38,907 bases of DNA from Chryseobacterium sp. 36-9 (lineage in GTDB: Bacteria; Bacteroidota; Bacteroidia; Flavobacteriales; Weeksellaceae), in assembly GCA_001898785.1 (NCBI GenBank), contig MKVE01000032.1, forward strand, positions 32,028 through 70,934, in the 5' to 3' direction. Position numbers and translations under genes: made by a program. Under the pieces are notes generated by a model that was given only the letters and a program-made list of their open reading frames with translations, was not told the origin of the DNA and searched no databases. Positions 8,458 to 15,638 of this stretch are shown here, one piece after another (the stretch's first letter is position 1; the number at the start of each line of letters is the position of its first letter).

Positions 8458-9663
8458 ATGAACAATATTAAAAAAGATAAACTCTGGGTTTATTCAGAAT
8501 TTTTTTTTCCTGATGAAACTGCGACATCCTATATTATGACCACAGTTTGTAATAAGCTAACTGAAAAATATGATGTTGAAGTAATTTGTGGAGAATCAGT
8601 ACTTCAAAAACCAAATGAGCAAGAATTATATTTAAAATTGAATCCCGCTGTAAAACTTCGCAGAATCAAAACATTTCAAGTAGATAAAAATAAAAATTGG
8701 TCTAGAATTATTAATTTTTTAGCCTTATCATTTACTTTTTTTTGTCATTTGTTATTTAAAACAAAAAAAGGGGATAAGGTCTTTACTGTAACAAATCCGG
8801 CTACATTTGTTGTGCTTGCTTCTTTTGCTACTGTTATCAAAAAATCAAAAATTACAATACTTGTTCATGATGTATTTCCGGAAAATACAGTCGCTGGAGG
8901 GTATATAAAAGATAAAAGTAATTTTAAGTACAGATTTATTGAATACATATTCAATAAAGCGTACTCAAAATTTGAAAAGATTATTGTTCTTGGAAGAGAT
9001 ATGAAAAACGTTTTTGAGAAAAAACTTTTTAACTACAACCAAAAGCCAAATATTCAAATAATTGAAAATTGGGCTGATACAGAAAATATAACTCCTTCAA
9101 ATAAAATTAATCTTGATAATAGAATAATAATTCAATATGCAGGAAATATAGGTTCAGTACAAGGTTTGGATTATTTATTTAAAGTGATAAAAGATGTAAA
9201 AAATGATGAAATTTTTTTTGATTTTATAGGCAATGGTAAATTGAAGTCCAGTTTAGTGAAATATTCTAAAAAAAACGGTATGAAAAATGTATCTTTTAAA
9301 GAATCTTTTTCTAGAGATCTTCAAAATGATATGCTTAATAATTGCAATTTGGCCATTGTTTCATTATCCAAAGGAATGTATGGATTAGGTGTGCCATCGA
9401 AAACTTATAATATTCTTGCTGCGGGTAAACCAATATTATATATTGGTGATAAAAATTCTGAGATTGCTTTGCTAATTGAAGAATATAATATTGGATATTA
9501 TTTTCAGCACGAAAATAAAGCAGATCTTTTGTCATTTCTAAATGATTTGAAGGTAAATAAATATGAATCGGAATTATTATTGAAAGGGAAAAATGCGAGG
9601 GAATTAGCAGAAACTCTGTTTGCTGAAAATATTATATTAGATAAATTTAAATCAATTGTTTAA
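8458..9663 (+). CDS. wbuB: WbuB-like L-fucosamine glycosyltransferase (GT4)
   Basis: A 401-residue GT-B glycosyltransferase. The N-terminus LWVYSEFFFPDETATSY, the middle LVHDVFPENTVAGG and the C-terminal donor site YAGNIGSVQGLDYLF with KGMYGLGVPSKTYNILAAGK match the WbuB type, which is found next to fnlABC in several O-antigen clusters and is thought to transfer L-FucNAc. It starts 2 bp after fnlC. Its DNA is much richer in A+T than fnlC, like the other transferases of the locus. Function as FucNAc transferase rests on family and position, not on any catalytic residue unique to that donor. Confidence 0.82.
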   Translation: MNNIKKDKLWVYSEFFFPDETATSYIMTTVCNKLTEKYDVEVICGESVLQKPNEQELYLKLNPAVKLRRIKTFQVDKNKNWSRIINFLALSFTFFCHLLFKTKKGDKVFTVTNPATFVVLASFATVIKKSKITILVHDVFPENTVAGGYIKDKSNFKYRFIEYIFNKAYSKFEKIIVLGRDMKNVFEKKLFNYNQKPNIQIIENWADTENITPSNKINLDNRIIIQYAGNIGSVQGLDYLFKVIKDVKNDEIFFDFIGNGKLKSSLVKYSKKNGMKNVSFKESFSRDLQNDMLNNCNLAIVSLSKGMYGLGVPSKTYNILAAGKPILYIGDKNSEIALLIEEYNIGYYFQHENKADLLSFLNDLKVNKYESELLLKGKNARELAETLFAENIILDKFKSIV

Positions 9664-9754
9664 TAAATTTTACAATACGTAATTATTCCTATATAAATGG
9701 ATTTGTTTTTGAGATTCACAAAAATCGATAAGGATGTAGATATTATTCTACTAG

Positions 9755-9782
9755 TTGTTTTAACAAAATTTTAATATATTTG
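9755..9782 (+). promoter_or_regulatory. Promoter of the initiating glycosyltransferase unit
   Basis: TTG at 9755-9757, 17 bp, then TATATTTG at 9775-9782: a full match to the Bacteroidota -33/-7 consensus. It stands 25 bp before the small leader ORF and 75 bp before the phosphoglycosyltransferase start, in the 193-bp gap after wbuB, so this gene group can be transcribed on its own. Confidence 0.75.
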
Positions 9783-9806
9783 CATTGAACTAGTGGCTAA
9801 TTAATT

Positions 9807-9860
9807 ATGATGAAAAAAATAACTCCTATTAGGATTAAGGGATATAGGAATGTTTTATGA
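9807..9860 (+). CDS. Putative 17-aa leader peptide coupled to the sugar transferase
   Basis: A short ORF (MMKKITPIRIKGYRNVL) starts about 25 bp after the promoter. Its TGA stop overlaps the ATG of the next gene in an ATGA, a geometry typical of translational coupling. Six of the 17 residues are basic (K/R). It has no recognisable family. It could set translation of the initiating transferase, be a small membrane or nucleic-acid binding peptide, or be fortuitous. Confidence 0.4.
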   Translation: MMKKITPIRIKGYRNVL

Positions 9861-10813
9861 AAATAAATCCATATTTAAATGTATCTAATCCCGTTGAAAG
9901 ATGTCTTTTTATTAATATAAGTGATATATCACTAAAGTTGTTTCGAGGTTCGAAGCTAAAGAAATCTTTTAAAGTGATTATTTATAATTCTGAAAGAAAC
10001 AATAAAAGTATTTTAGAATACGTAAACAGATTGAATATAAAAACTATTGTCATTGAAACTTCAAATCTTAATCATTTGCCAGAAAATTTAACCAATGATA
10101 TTATTGATGCCAGACTGAATGGTGTCAAAGTATATGAAGCTCATGAATTCTATGAACTAGTCAATAAAAGAATTCCTTTAGTAAAACTTAATACAAATGA
10201 GTATTTAGCTGACGATATTTTTTCTATTGGACTAAAGCATCATTCCGGTCTTTCTTCAAAAAGAATTGTGGATGTCATAGTTACTTTATTATTATTACCT
10301 ATAGCTATTCCATTAATCATATTTGGCTGCTTACTTACATTAGTTACATCTCCAGGTAAATTATTTTTTATTCAAGAGCGTGTTGGAAGAAATTCCCAAA
10401 TTTTTAAAATTTATAAGCTTAGAACTATGAAATCGAAACATAGTGGAGGCTATACAACTACAAACGATGATAGAATAACTTTTGCAGGTAGGTTTCTTAG
10501 GTTATCAAAAATTGATGAACTTCCTCAAATTTATAATATTTTAAAAGGCGATATGAGTCTAATTGGTCCAAGACCGGAAAGACCAGAGTTTGTTAAAATA
10601 TATAATGAAGAAAATGCTTATTTTGATCTGAGACATATTGTGAAGCCAGGGGTTACTGGTTGGGCTCAAGTGCATTTGCCAAAAGCTACACCCGAAGATA
10701 ATCTTAAAAAACTAGAATATGATCTATATTATATCAAAAATTATTCGTGGCTTATGGATATAGAGATTATTCTTAGAACTATAAAAGTAGTCGTAACATT
10801 AAATAGTAATTAA
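9857..10813 (+). CDS. Initiating polyprenyl phosphoglycosyltransferase (bacterial sugar transferase family)
   Basis: It would transfer a sugar-1-phosphate from a UDP-sugar to undecaprenyl phosphate, starting each repeat unit. The protein is 318 residues. An N-terminal soluble part of about 130 residues resembles the nucleotide-binding-like domain of WbaP/WcaJ relatives but lacks their four-helix bundle. A hydrophobic hairpin follows (IVDVIVTLLLLPIAIPLII, about 137-155). The catalytic core then shows FFIQERVGRNSQIFKIYKLR, LSKIDELPQIYNILKGDMSL with the catalytic D-E pair, and IGPRPERPEF, then KPGVTGWAQV. ATG 9857 overlaps the stop of a leader ORF. The sugar is unknown; GlcNAc-, FucNAc- or QuiNAc-phosphate are plausible given the fnl genes. 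Confidence 0.88.
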   Translation: MKINPYLNVSNPVERCLFINISDISLKLFRGSKLKKSFKVIIYNSERNNKSILEYVNRLNIKTIVIETSNLNHLPENLTNDIIDARLNGVKVYEAHEFYELVNKRIPLVKLNTNEYLADDIFSIGLKHHSGLSSKRIVDVIVTLLLLPIAIPLIIFGCLLTLVTSPGKLFFIQERVGRNSQIFKIYKLRTMKSKHSGGYTTTNDDRITFAGRFLRLSKIDELPQIYNILKGDMSLIGPRPERPEFVKIYNEENAYFDLRHIVKPGVTGWAQVHLPKATPEDNLKKLEYDLYYIKNYSWLMDIEIILRTIKVVVTLNSN

Positions 10814-10830
10814 TCAATTTTGAATCCATC

Positions 10831-11271
10831 ATGAAAACTGAAAAAATAGGAATAACATTCTCAGCTTTTGACTTGTTACATGCCGGACACATAAAAATGT
10901 TGGAAGAAGCTAAAACGGTTTGTGATTATTTGATTGTAGGTCTTCAAATAGATCCTACTATTGACAGACCTAATAAGAATAAACCCACACAATCTGTTGT
11001 TGAAAGATATATTCAGTTAAAAGCTTGTAGATCTGTTGATGAAATTATTCCATATAATACTGAAAATGATTTAATGGATATTTTGAAATCATTTGTCATT
11101 GATGTAAGGATTATAGGAGATGATTACAGAGATGTTAACTTTACAGGAAAAGATTATTGCGAAATGAAAGGTATTCAAATTTATTATAACAAACGTGATC
11201 ATAGATTTTCTAGTTCGGCATTAAAAAAAGCTGTTTTTGAGCAAGAATTAGATAAATTAAATAAACATTGA
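10831..11271 (+). CDS. Cytidylyltransferase-like nucleotidyltransferase (TagD/GCT type)
   Basis: A 146-residue protein of the HxGH nucleotidyltransferase family. The N-terminal FSAFDLLHAGHIKML carries the HAGH motif (about residues 18-21). The TRPN region is replaced by IDRPNKNKPTQSVVERY (about 45-61), and RFSSSALKK near the end matches the RTxGISTT-type site in position. TagD-like enzymes make CDP-glycerol from CTP and glycerol-3-phosphate; others make CDP-choline, CDP-ethanolamine or FAD. No glycerophosphotransferase partner is visible in the window. It lies 17 bp after the sugar transferase, so a role in decorating the polysaccharide is likely but inferred. Confidence 0.75.
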   Translation: MKTEKIGITFSAFDLLHAGHIKMLEEAKTVCDYLIVGLQIDPTIDRPNKNKPTQSVVERYIQLKACRSVDEIIPYNTENDLMDILKSFVIDVRIIGDDYRDVNFTGKDYCEMKGIQIYYNKRDHRFSSSALKKAVFEQELDKLNKH

Positions 11272-11295
11272 TATTATTGATGTTACCCCCTTAAT

Positions 11296-11841
11296 ATGAA
11301 AGTAAAAGAAACTCCATTAAATGATTGTTATATCATTGAACCAACTATTTTTAAGGATGACCGAGGTTACTTCTTTGAAAAATTTAATGAAAAAAAATTT
11401 GAAGAGTTAACTGGTATGAACGGGCATTTTGTTCAGGATAATATTTCCAAATCTTCTTATGGTGTTTTGAGAGGACTTCATTTACAGAAAGGAGAATATG
11501 CTCAAGCAAAATTAGTTTCATGTTTGGAAGGAAGAGTTTGGGATGTTGCTGTCGATCTTCGAAAAGACTCATCAACTTTCGGCAAATGGTTTGGAATAGA
11601 ACTTACAGACTCAAATAACTTACAACTTTATGTTCCAAGAGGTTTTGCACATGGATTTTCTGTACTGAGTGAGACTGCTATCTTTTCCTATAAATGTGAT
11701 AATTATTATAATAGAGATTCTGAAGGCTCAGTATACTGGAATGACACAGATTTAAAAATTGATTGGAAGCTTGCTATTGAAGATATTATTTTGTCCGAGA
11801 AAGATAAACTATCATCCACTTTTAAAGATGAAAACTTTTAG
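11296..11841 (+). CDS. rfbC: dTDP-4-dehydrorhamnose 3,5-epimerase
   Basis: A 181-residue RmlC, the usual length, acting in dTDP-L-rhamnose synthesis. DDRGYFFEKFNEKKFEEL (21-38), the catalytic His62 in VLRGLHLQKGEYAQAKLV with Lys72, then RVWDVAVDLRKDSSTFGKW and LYVPRGFAHGFSVLSE are all canonical. No rfbA, rfbB or rfbD is seen in the window, so the rest of the rhamnose pathway must be elsewhere or upstream. It ends inside the start of the next gene, with a 14-bp overlap. Context: last sugar-nucleotide gene of the polysaccharide locus. Confidence 0.93.
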   Translation: MKVKETPLNDCYIIEPTIFKDDRGYFFEKFNEKKFEELTGMNGHFVQDNISKSSYGVLRGLHLQKGEYAQAKLVSCLEGRVWDVAVDLRKDSSTFGKWFGIELTDSNNLQLYVPRGFAHGFSVLSETAIFSYKCDNYYNRDSEGSVYWNDTDLKIDWKLAIEDIILSEKDKLSSTFKDENF

Positions 11842-13003
11842 AATATTAATTTTATTTTTTATTTCTATTTTATTTAAGGCACAAGAAATGCCAATTATGG
11901 CATACCATTCTTTTACTCCGCAAACAACCAATTTATATAACTTCAAAAAATTTAAAGAAGCAGGATTTAATATCAATTATACTGTTTTTAAAACTAACGA
12001 ACAATTACAATTGGCTCTAGATCTTGCTCAAAAAGCAAATATAAAAATACTTGCCTACTCTGATGAATTGATAACAAATACTGAAAATACAGTTCTCAGA
12101 TTTCGTAATCATCCTGCTTTATATGGCTATTTTATAGCAGATGAACCTAGTTCAAAAGATTTTAATAGGGTTAAGAATTTAATTGAGTTAATTAAAAAAT
12201 TAGATTCTAAGCATATTGTCTATACTAACTTGTTTCCTAATTATGCTACTAAATCTTTGCTGGGTGATTTAGATTATGAAGATTATGTCAGCTTATTTTT
12301 GAAACAAGTAAATGCTGATTTGTTATCATTTGATTTTTATCCCATTGTCAATAATCAAATTAGAAAGTCTTGGTATCAAAATTTAGAAATAATTAAAAAT
12401 ATTTCACAAGAATTTAATAAACCATTTTGGGCTTATGCTTGTTCAACAATACATTATGACTATAAAAAGCCAACATTAGGAGGACTTAAGCTACAACAGT
12501 TCAGTAATCTTTTATACGGTGCTAAAGGACTAGAGTATTTTACATATATCACAATGGATGATGAATATTGGAAAAAACATAATTATAGCTATTCTATTGT
12601 TTACAATAATGGAAAACCAACTCCTACTTACAGCTTAGTAAAAGCTGTTAACGAACAAGTGAAAAGGTTAAGCTGGGTTTTTCTGCAATCAAAGGTTGAT
12701 TCTGTATTTCACATTGGCGATTCAATTCCAATTGGAACAAAAAGAATGAATTTTCTACCTAAAAAATTCAAAAAATTTAAAACTTTTGAAAAAAGGGCAT
12801 TGGTCTCTTTTATGTCAGGTAAGAATGGGAGATTTGTGATTATTCAAAATAAAGATATGTTTAGATCGATGCCATTTAATTACCAGGTAACGACAGGTGT
12901 GTCCATAATTGATAATAATACGGGGAAGATTAATAAAACAACTTCAAAAGAAATTATTAATAATATCCCTCCGGGAGACATTTTAATTTTTAACTATCAA
13001 TAA
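11828..13003 (+). CDS. Secreted TIM-barrel glycoside-hydrolase-like protein, family not identified
   Basis: A 391-residue protein with an N-terminal signal peptide (MKTFRILILFFISILFKAQ) that probably ends at FKAQ. ATG 11828 was chosen because the longer frame from 11759 lies inside rfbC and would bury the signal peptide. The body looks like a clan GH-A barrel: ALYGYFIADEPSSKDF (about residues 98-113), with an acidic pair after a beta-strand where the acid/base Glu usually sits, DLLSFDFYP near 164, and FWAYACSTIHYDY near 200. It overlaps rfbC by 14 bp, so translation is probably coupled. As the last gene of the polysaccharide locus it may trim or modify the polymer in the periplasm. The family name and substrate are not recognised. 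Confidence 0.6.
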   Translation: MKTFRILILFFISILFKAQEMPIMAYHSFTPQTTNLYNFKKFKEAGFNINYTVFKTNEQLQLALDLAQKANIKILAYSDELITNTENTVLRFRNHPALYGYFIADEPSSKDFNRVKNLIELIKKLDSKHIVYTNLFPNYATKSLLGDLDYEDYVSLFLKQVNADLLSFDFYPIVNNQIRKSWYQNLEIIKNISQEFNKPFWAYACSTIHYDYKKPTLGGLKLQQFSNLLYGAKGLEYFTYITMDDEYWKKHNYSYSIVYNNGKPTPTYSLVKAVNEQVKRLSWVFLQSKVDSVFHIGDSIPIGTKRMNFLPKKFKKFKTFEKRALVSFMSGKNGRFVIIQNKDMFRSMPFNYQVTTGVSIIDNNTGKINKTTSKEIINNIPPGDILIFNYQ

Positions 13004-13017
13004 AAGTGAGTCAATTT

Positions 13018-13045
13018 TTGATTCCTTTTTTTATTCCTAAATTTG
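13018..13045 (+). promoter_or_regulatory. Promoter of rimO
   Basis: TTG at 13018-13020, 17 bp, TAAATTTG at 13038-13045, a full -33/-7 match. It stands 20 bp before the rimO ATG and marks the boundary between the polysaccharide locus and the housekeeping genes. Confidence 0.75.
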
Positions 13046-13065
13046 CAGTCTTAAAATTGTAAATA

Positions 13066-14367
13066 ATGCGTACCAAATCTGTAGGTAAAAAGAAAATTAA
13101 TATCGTAACTCTTGGCTGTTCCAAAAATATCTATGATTCAGAAGTTTTAATGGGTCAGCTGGAAGCTAATGGAAAGCAAGTCGTGCATGAAGAAAAAGGT
13201 GATGTAGTGGTTATTAATACCTGTGGATTCATAGATAACGCAAAAGAAGAAAGCATTAATACGATTTTAGAATATGTGGATCTGAAAAATCAGGGTGTTG
13301 TAGAAAAGGTCTTCGTAACAGGTTGTCTTTCCGAAAGGTATAAACCGGACCTGATTCGTGAGATTCCGGATGTTGATCAGTATTTTGGGACACGTGATTT
13401 GCCAATTTTATTGAAGCATCTTGGTGCGGACTACAAACACGAATTGGTAGGAGAGCGGTTAACAACAACTCCCAAGCATTACGCCTATCTAAAAATTTCT
13501 GAAGGCTGTGACAGGCCTTGCTCGTTCTGTGCAATCCCTTTGATGAGAGGTGGGCATATTTCCACACCTATTGAAAAATTGGTTATCGAGGCGCAAAAGC
13601 TTGCAAAAAAAGGAGTTAAGGAATTAATTCTTATCGCTCAGGATTTGACTTTTTACGGGTTGGATATTTATAAAAAAAGAGCTCTCGGTGAACTTTTACA
13701 GGAACTCATCAAAGTGGATGGTATTGAATGGATTCGTCTTCATTATGCCTTCCCAACAGGATTTCCAGAAGATGTTCTGGATATTATCAGAACAGAGCCA
13801 AAGATTTGTAATTATATTGATATACCGCTTCAGCACATCAACACAGAATTGTTGAAAGCAATGAAACGAGGAACGACGTTCGAGAAGACCAATGCGCTTC
13901 TTGACAAATTCCGTGAGAAAGTGCCGGATATGGCGATCAGAACAACCTTGATTGTTGGTTTTCCTGGAGAAACAGAAGAAAGATTCGAGGAATTAAAACA
14001 ATGGGTGCGAGACCAGCGATTTGACCGATTAGGTTGCTTTACATATTCTCACGAGGAAAATACAACGGCTTATGTTTTAGAAGATAACATTCCGGACGAG
14101 GTGAAACAGAAAAGAGTAGAGGAGATTATGGAAATCCAGCAGCAAATTTCTTGGGAGAAAAATCAGGAGAAAGTTGGTAAAATTTTCAAATGTATATTTG
14201 ACAGAAAGGAAGGTGATTATTTCGTAGGAAGAACGGAATATGATTCTCCCGACGTTGATAATACGGTTTTAGTTTCTGCAAAAGACGTTTATATCTCTAT
14301 TGGAGAGTTTGCTAACGTCAAAATTATTTCAGCTGAGGATTACGATTTGATTGGAGAATTAGTATAA
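13066..14367 (+). CDS. rimO: Ribosomal protein S12 methylthiotransferase RimO
   Basis: A radical-SAM enzyme that adds a methylthio group to the conserved aspartate of ribosomal protein S12. The 433-residue length is standard. The N-terminal UPF0004 domain has the three cluster cysteines Cys18 (TLGCSKN), Cys53 (NTCGF) and Cys87 (TGCLSE). The radical-SAM site is CDRPCSFC at 148-155, followed by AIPLMRGGHIS. A C-terminal TRAM domain runs from about residue 370. The LGCSKN and IPLMRG signatures point to RimO over MiaB. It has its own promoter and terminator and is monocistronic. Confidence 0.95.
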   Translation: MRTKSVGKKKINIVTLGCSKNIYDSEVLMGQLEANGKQVVHEEKGDVVVINTCGFIDNAKEESINTILEYVDLKNQGVVEKVFVTGCLSERYKPDLIREIPDVDQYFGTRDLPILLKHLGADYKHELVGERLTTTPKHYAYLKISEGCDRPCSFCAIPLMRGGHISTPIEKLVIEAQKLAKKGVKELILIAQDLTFYGLDIYKKRALGELLQELIKVDGIEWIRLHYAFPTGFPEDVLDIIRTEPKICNYIDIPLQHINTELLKAMKRGTTFEKTNALLDKFREKVPDMAIRTTLIVGFPGETEERFEELKQWVRDQRFDRLGCFTYSHEENTTAYVLEDNIPDEVKQKRVEEIMEIQQQISWEKNQEKVGKIFKCIFDRKEGDYFVGRTEYDSPDVDNTVLVSAKDVYISIGEFANVKIISAEDYDLIGELV

Positions 14368-14385
14368 CTCAACATTTTTATAATA

Positions 14386-14426
14386 AAAACACCATCTTAT
14401 TTTTAAGTTGGTGTTTTTTTGTTTTT
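14386..14426 (+). terminator. Rho-independent terminator after rimO
   Basis: A hairpin (AACACCATCTTA pairing with TAAGTTGGTGTT, one mismatch, short T loop) is followed by seven T, a G and five more T. It begins 19 bp after the rimO stop. Confidence 0.8.
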
Positions 14427-14811
14427 GTTAAAAAAAACAATGAATTTGTATAAGTTCTTGTTTTTCAATTGTTTGTCATTTCTTTTAGGTCTTTAAATAG
14501 CTTAAATTTTAATATTTTCAATTATTGATAATTAAATTTACTATTTTTCATCGAATCGATATACTATTTTGCTTTATAGTATTTATATTTAGCTAACATT
14601 GATTTAATATTGTTTTATATTGATAATGTCAAATTGGTGTTTAAAGTTTAAAATATTGATTTTCAGTGTTTTTGTTATTTTTGGTAGATCAGTATAATGT
14701 GGGATTTTTAAGAATGTTACAAAATAATTAACATTTTTTAACAAACTCTGTGATCACCTTACTATAGCTACATTGCGGCTATCAAAATTCTGTTTTTGTC
14801 GTGTTCGCAGC
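14427..14811. other. A+T-rich intergenic region without a gene
   Basis: About 385 bp with no supported ORF. It holds two small inverted repeats, ATACTAT/ATAGTAT (14561-14582) and AATGTTA/TAACATT (14713-14735). Both could be weak hairpins or protein sites; neither has a T tract. No RNA gene is recognised here. A small RNA cannot be excluded. Confidence 0.4.
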
Positions 14812-14812
14812 A

Positions 14813-14839
14813 TCTGAAACCCAAAAGCGATGTTTCAGA
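14813..14839. promoter_or_regulatory. Inverted repeat upstream of the RlpA-like gene
   Basis: TCTGAAAC at 14813-14820 and its exact complement GTTTCAGA at 14832-14839 are separated by 11 bp. The right arm covers the expected -33 position of the promoter at 14852, so the repeat is well placed to be an operator. No known regulator is recognised for it. Confidence 0.45.
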
Positions 14840-14851
14840 CATCATTCCGAA

Positions 14852-14859
14852 TATCTTTG
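14852..14859 (+). promoter_or_regulatory. -7 box (TATCTTTG) of the RlpA-like gene
   Basis: TATCTTTG, 20 bp before the chosen ATG at 14880. A TTT instead of TTG occupies the -33 position. It argues against the longer reading frame from 14796, which would begin upstream of the promoter. Confidence 0.6.
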
Positions 14860-14879
14860 CAGAGTCAAAACCAATAAAT

Positions 14880-15257
14880 ATGTTCAAAATGATGAAAAGA
14901 GTTATTCTCGTAATCATAATGATGATTTCAACACTTGGTATTTATTCCTTCAAGAGTAATGCCACAGATGCCAAAACAAGTTTTGCATCGTTCTACCACG
15001 ATAAATTTAATGGTAGAAAAACGGCAAGCGGAGAGATTTTCAATAATAAAGAGTTAACCGCTGCTAACAGAACCCTTCCTTTTGGAACAGAAGTAAAGAT
15101 TACTAATTTGATTTCTGGGAAGAGTGTTGTAGTGAAAGTGAATGACAGAGGTCCTTACCATTCTTCAAGAGCCTTTGATCTATCCAAAGCTGCATTTAGT
15201 TCAATCGCAGATACCAGAAAAGGTACTATCGCCATTGAATACGAAATTATCGACTAA
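14880..15257 (+). CDS. RlpA-like septal ring / double-psi beta-barrel protein
   Basis: A 125-residue exported protein: an N-terminal hydrophobic segment (about residues 7-22) followed by a double-psi beta-barrel. SFASFYHDKFNGRKTASGE, ELTAANRTLPFGTEVKI and the catalytic-type VNDRGPYHSSRAFDLSKAA are the RlpA signatures, including the DRGP aspartate used by lytic transglycosylases of this fold. There is no SPOR domain, as in the short RlpA homologues of many Bacteroidota. It likely acts on peptidoglycan in the periplasm. The start at 14880 follows from the -7 box at 14852 and the signal peptide. It is transcribed alone, with a strong terminator behind it. Confidence 0.85.
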   Translation: MFKMMKRVILVIIMMISTLGIYSFKSNATDAKTSFASFYHDKFNGRKTASGEIFNNKELTAANRTLPFGTEVKITNLISGKSVVVKVNDRGPYHSSRAFDLSKAAFSSIADTRKGTIAIEYEIID

Positions 15258-15277
15258 GATTATCTTACATTAAAAAG

Positions 15278-15307
15278 AAAAACCATCTCAAAACGAGATG
15301 GTTTTTT
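15278..15307 (+). terminator. Rho-independent terminator after the RlpA-like gene
   Basis: Perfect stem AAAAACCATCTC / GAGATGGTTTTT with loop AAAAC, followed by a T run, 21 bp after the stop. The A run on the other side also makes it usable on the minus strand. Confidence 0.85.
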
Positions 15308-15328
15308 GTTTTTAATATATGATGGTTT

Positions 15329-15582
15329 TTAATTCCAGATTTCATTCATTAATGTGAGGGTAATTGGTTTTCCGAATGTAATGACAAGTGTGGGTTCGTG
15401 TTGTGCCATAAAACCGCCTTTGTTCCCAATCATTGTCCAATCTTTCCTCCGAAATCGTCTAGCTCTTTCGTGCTTATTCTCGGTTTTGCAAAATCTATCA
15501 TTGCTTTCAAAGTATAGGCAACCGTTTTGCCGGCTTTCTGCATTCCTTTTAATTCAGATTCGTTGTTAATTGGCGTTGTTAT
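15329..15582 (-). pseudogene. map: Methionine aminopeptidase (map) remnant with internal deletion
   Basis: Read on the minus strand, the first 50 codons encode the N-terminus of a type I methionine aminopeptidase (NESELKGMQKAGKTVAYTLK, then KPRISTKELDDFGGK). Then, out of frame, comes the family's C-terminus (DWTMIGNKGGFMAQHEPT, ending LTLMNEIWN). About 190 residues carrying nearly all metal ligands are missing between them, with the junction near 15440. The expected ATG is ATA here and a stop falls at 15430-15432. A TATATTTG -7 box survives upstream. The product cannot be active; a functional map must exist elsewhere. Confidence 0.82.
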
Positions 15583-15590
15583 TTTAACTA

Positions 15591-15598
15591 CAAATATA
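15591..15598 (-). promoter_or_regulatory. -7 box remnant upstream of the map pseudogene
   Basis: TATATTTG on the minus strand, 8 bp before the degraded ATA start of the map remnant. It is a perfect TAnnTTTG match, but no -33 TTG is seen, so it may be a relic or chance in A+T-rich DNA. Confidence 0.35.
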
Positions 15599-15638
15599 AA
15601 TTAATCAGTCTAATAAGTAATCTAAGAAATTAAGTTCA

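Noticed and set aside
13256-13567. Minus-strand frame inside rimO
   Set aside because: Antisense shadow; no start context or family signal.
15354-15569. + strand reading frame of 71 codons
   Set aside because: It is antisense to the methionine aminopeptidase remnant and its protein has no family character.
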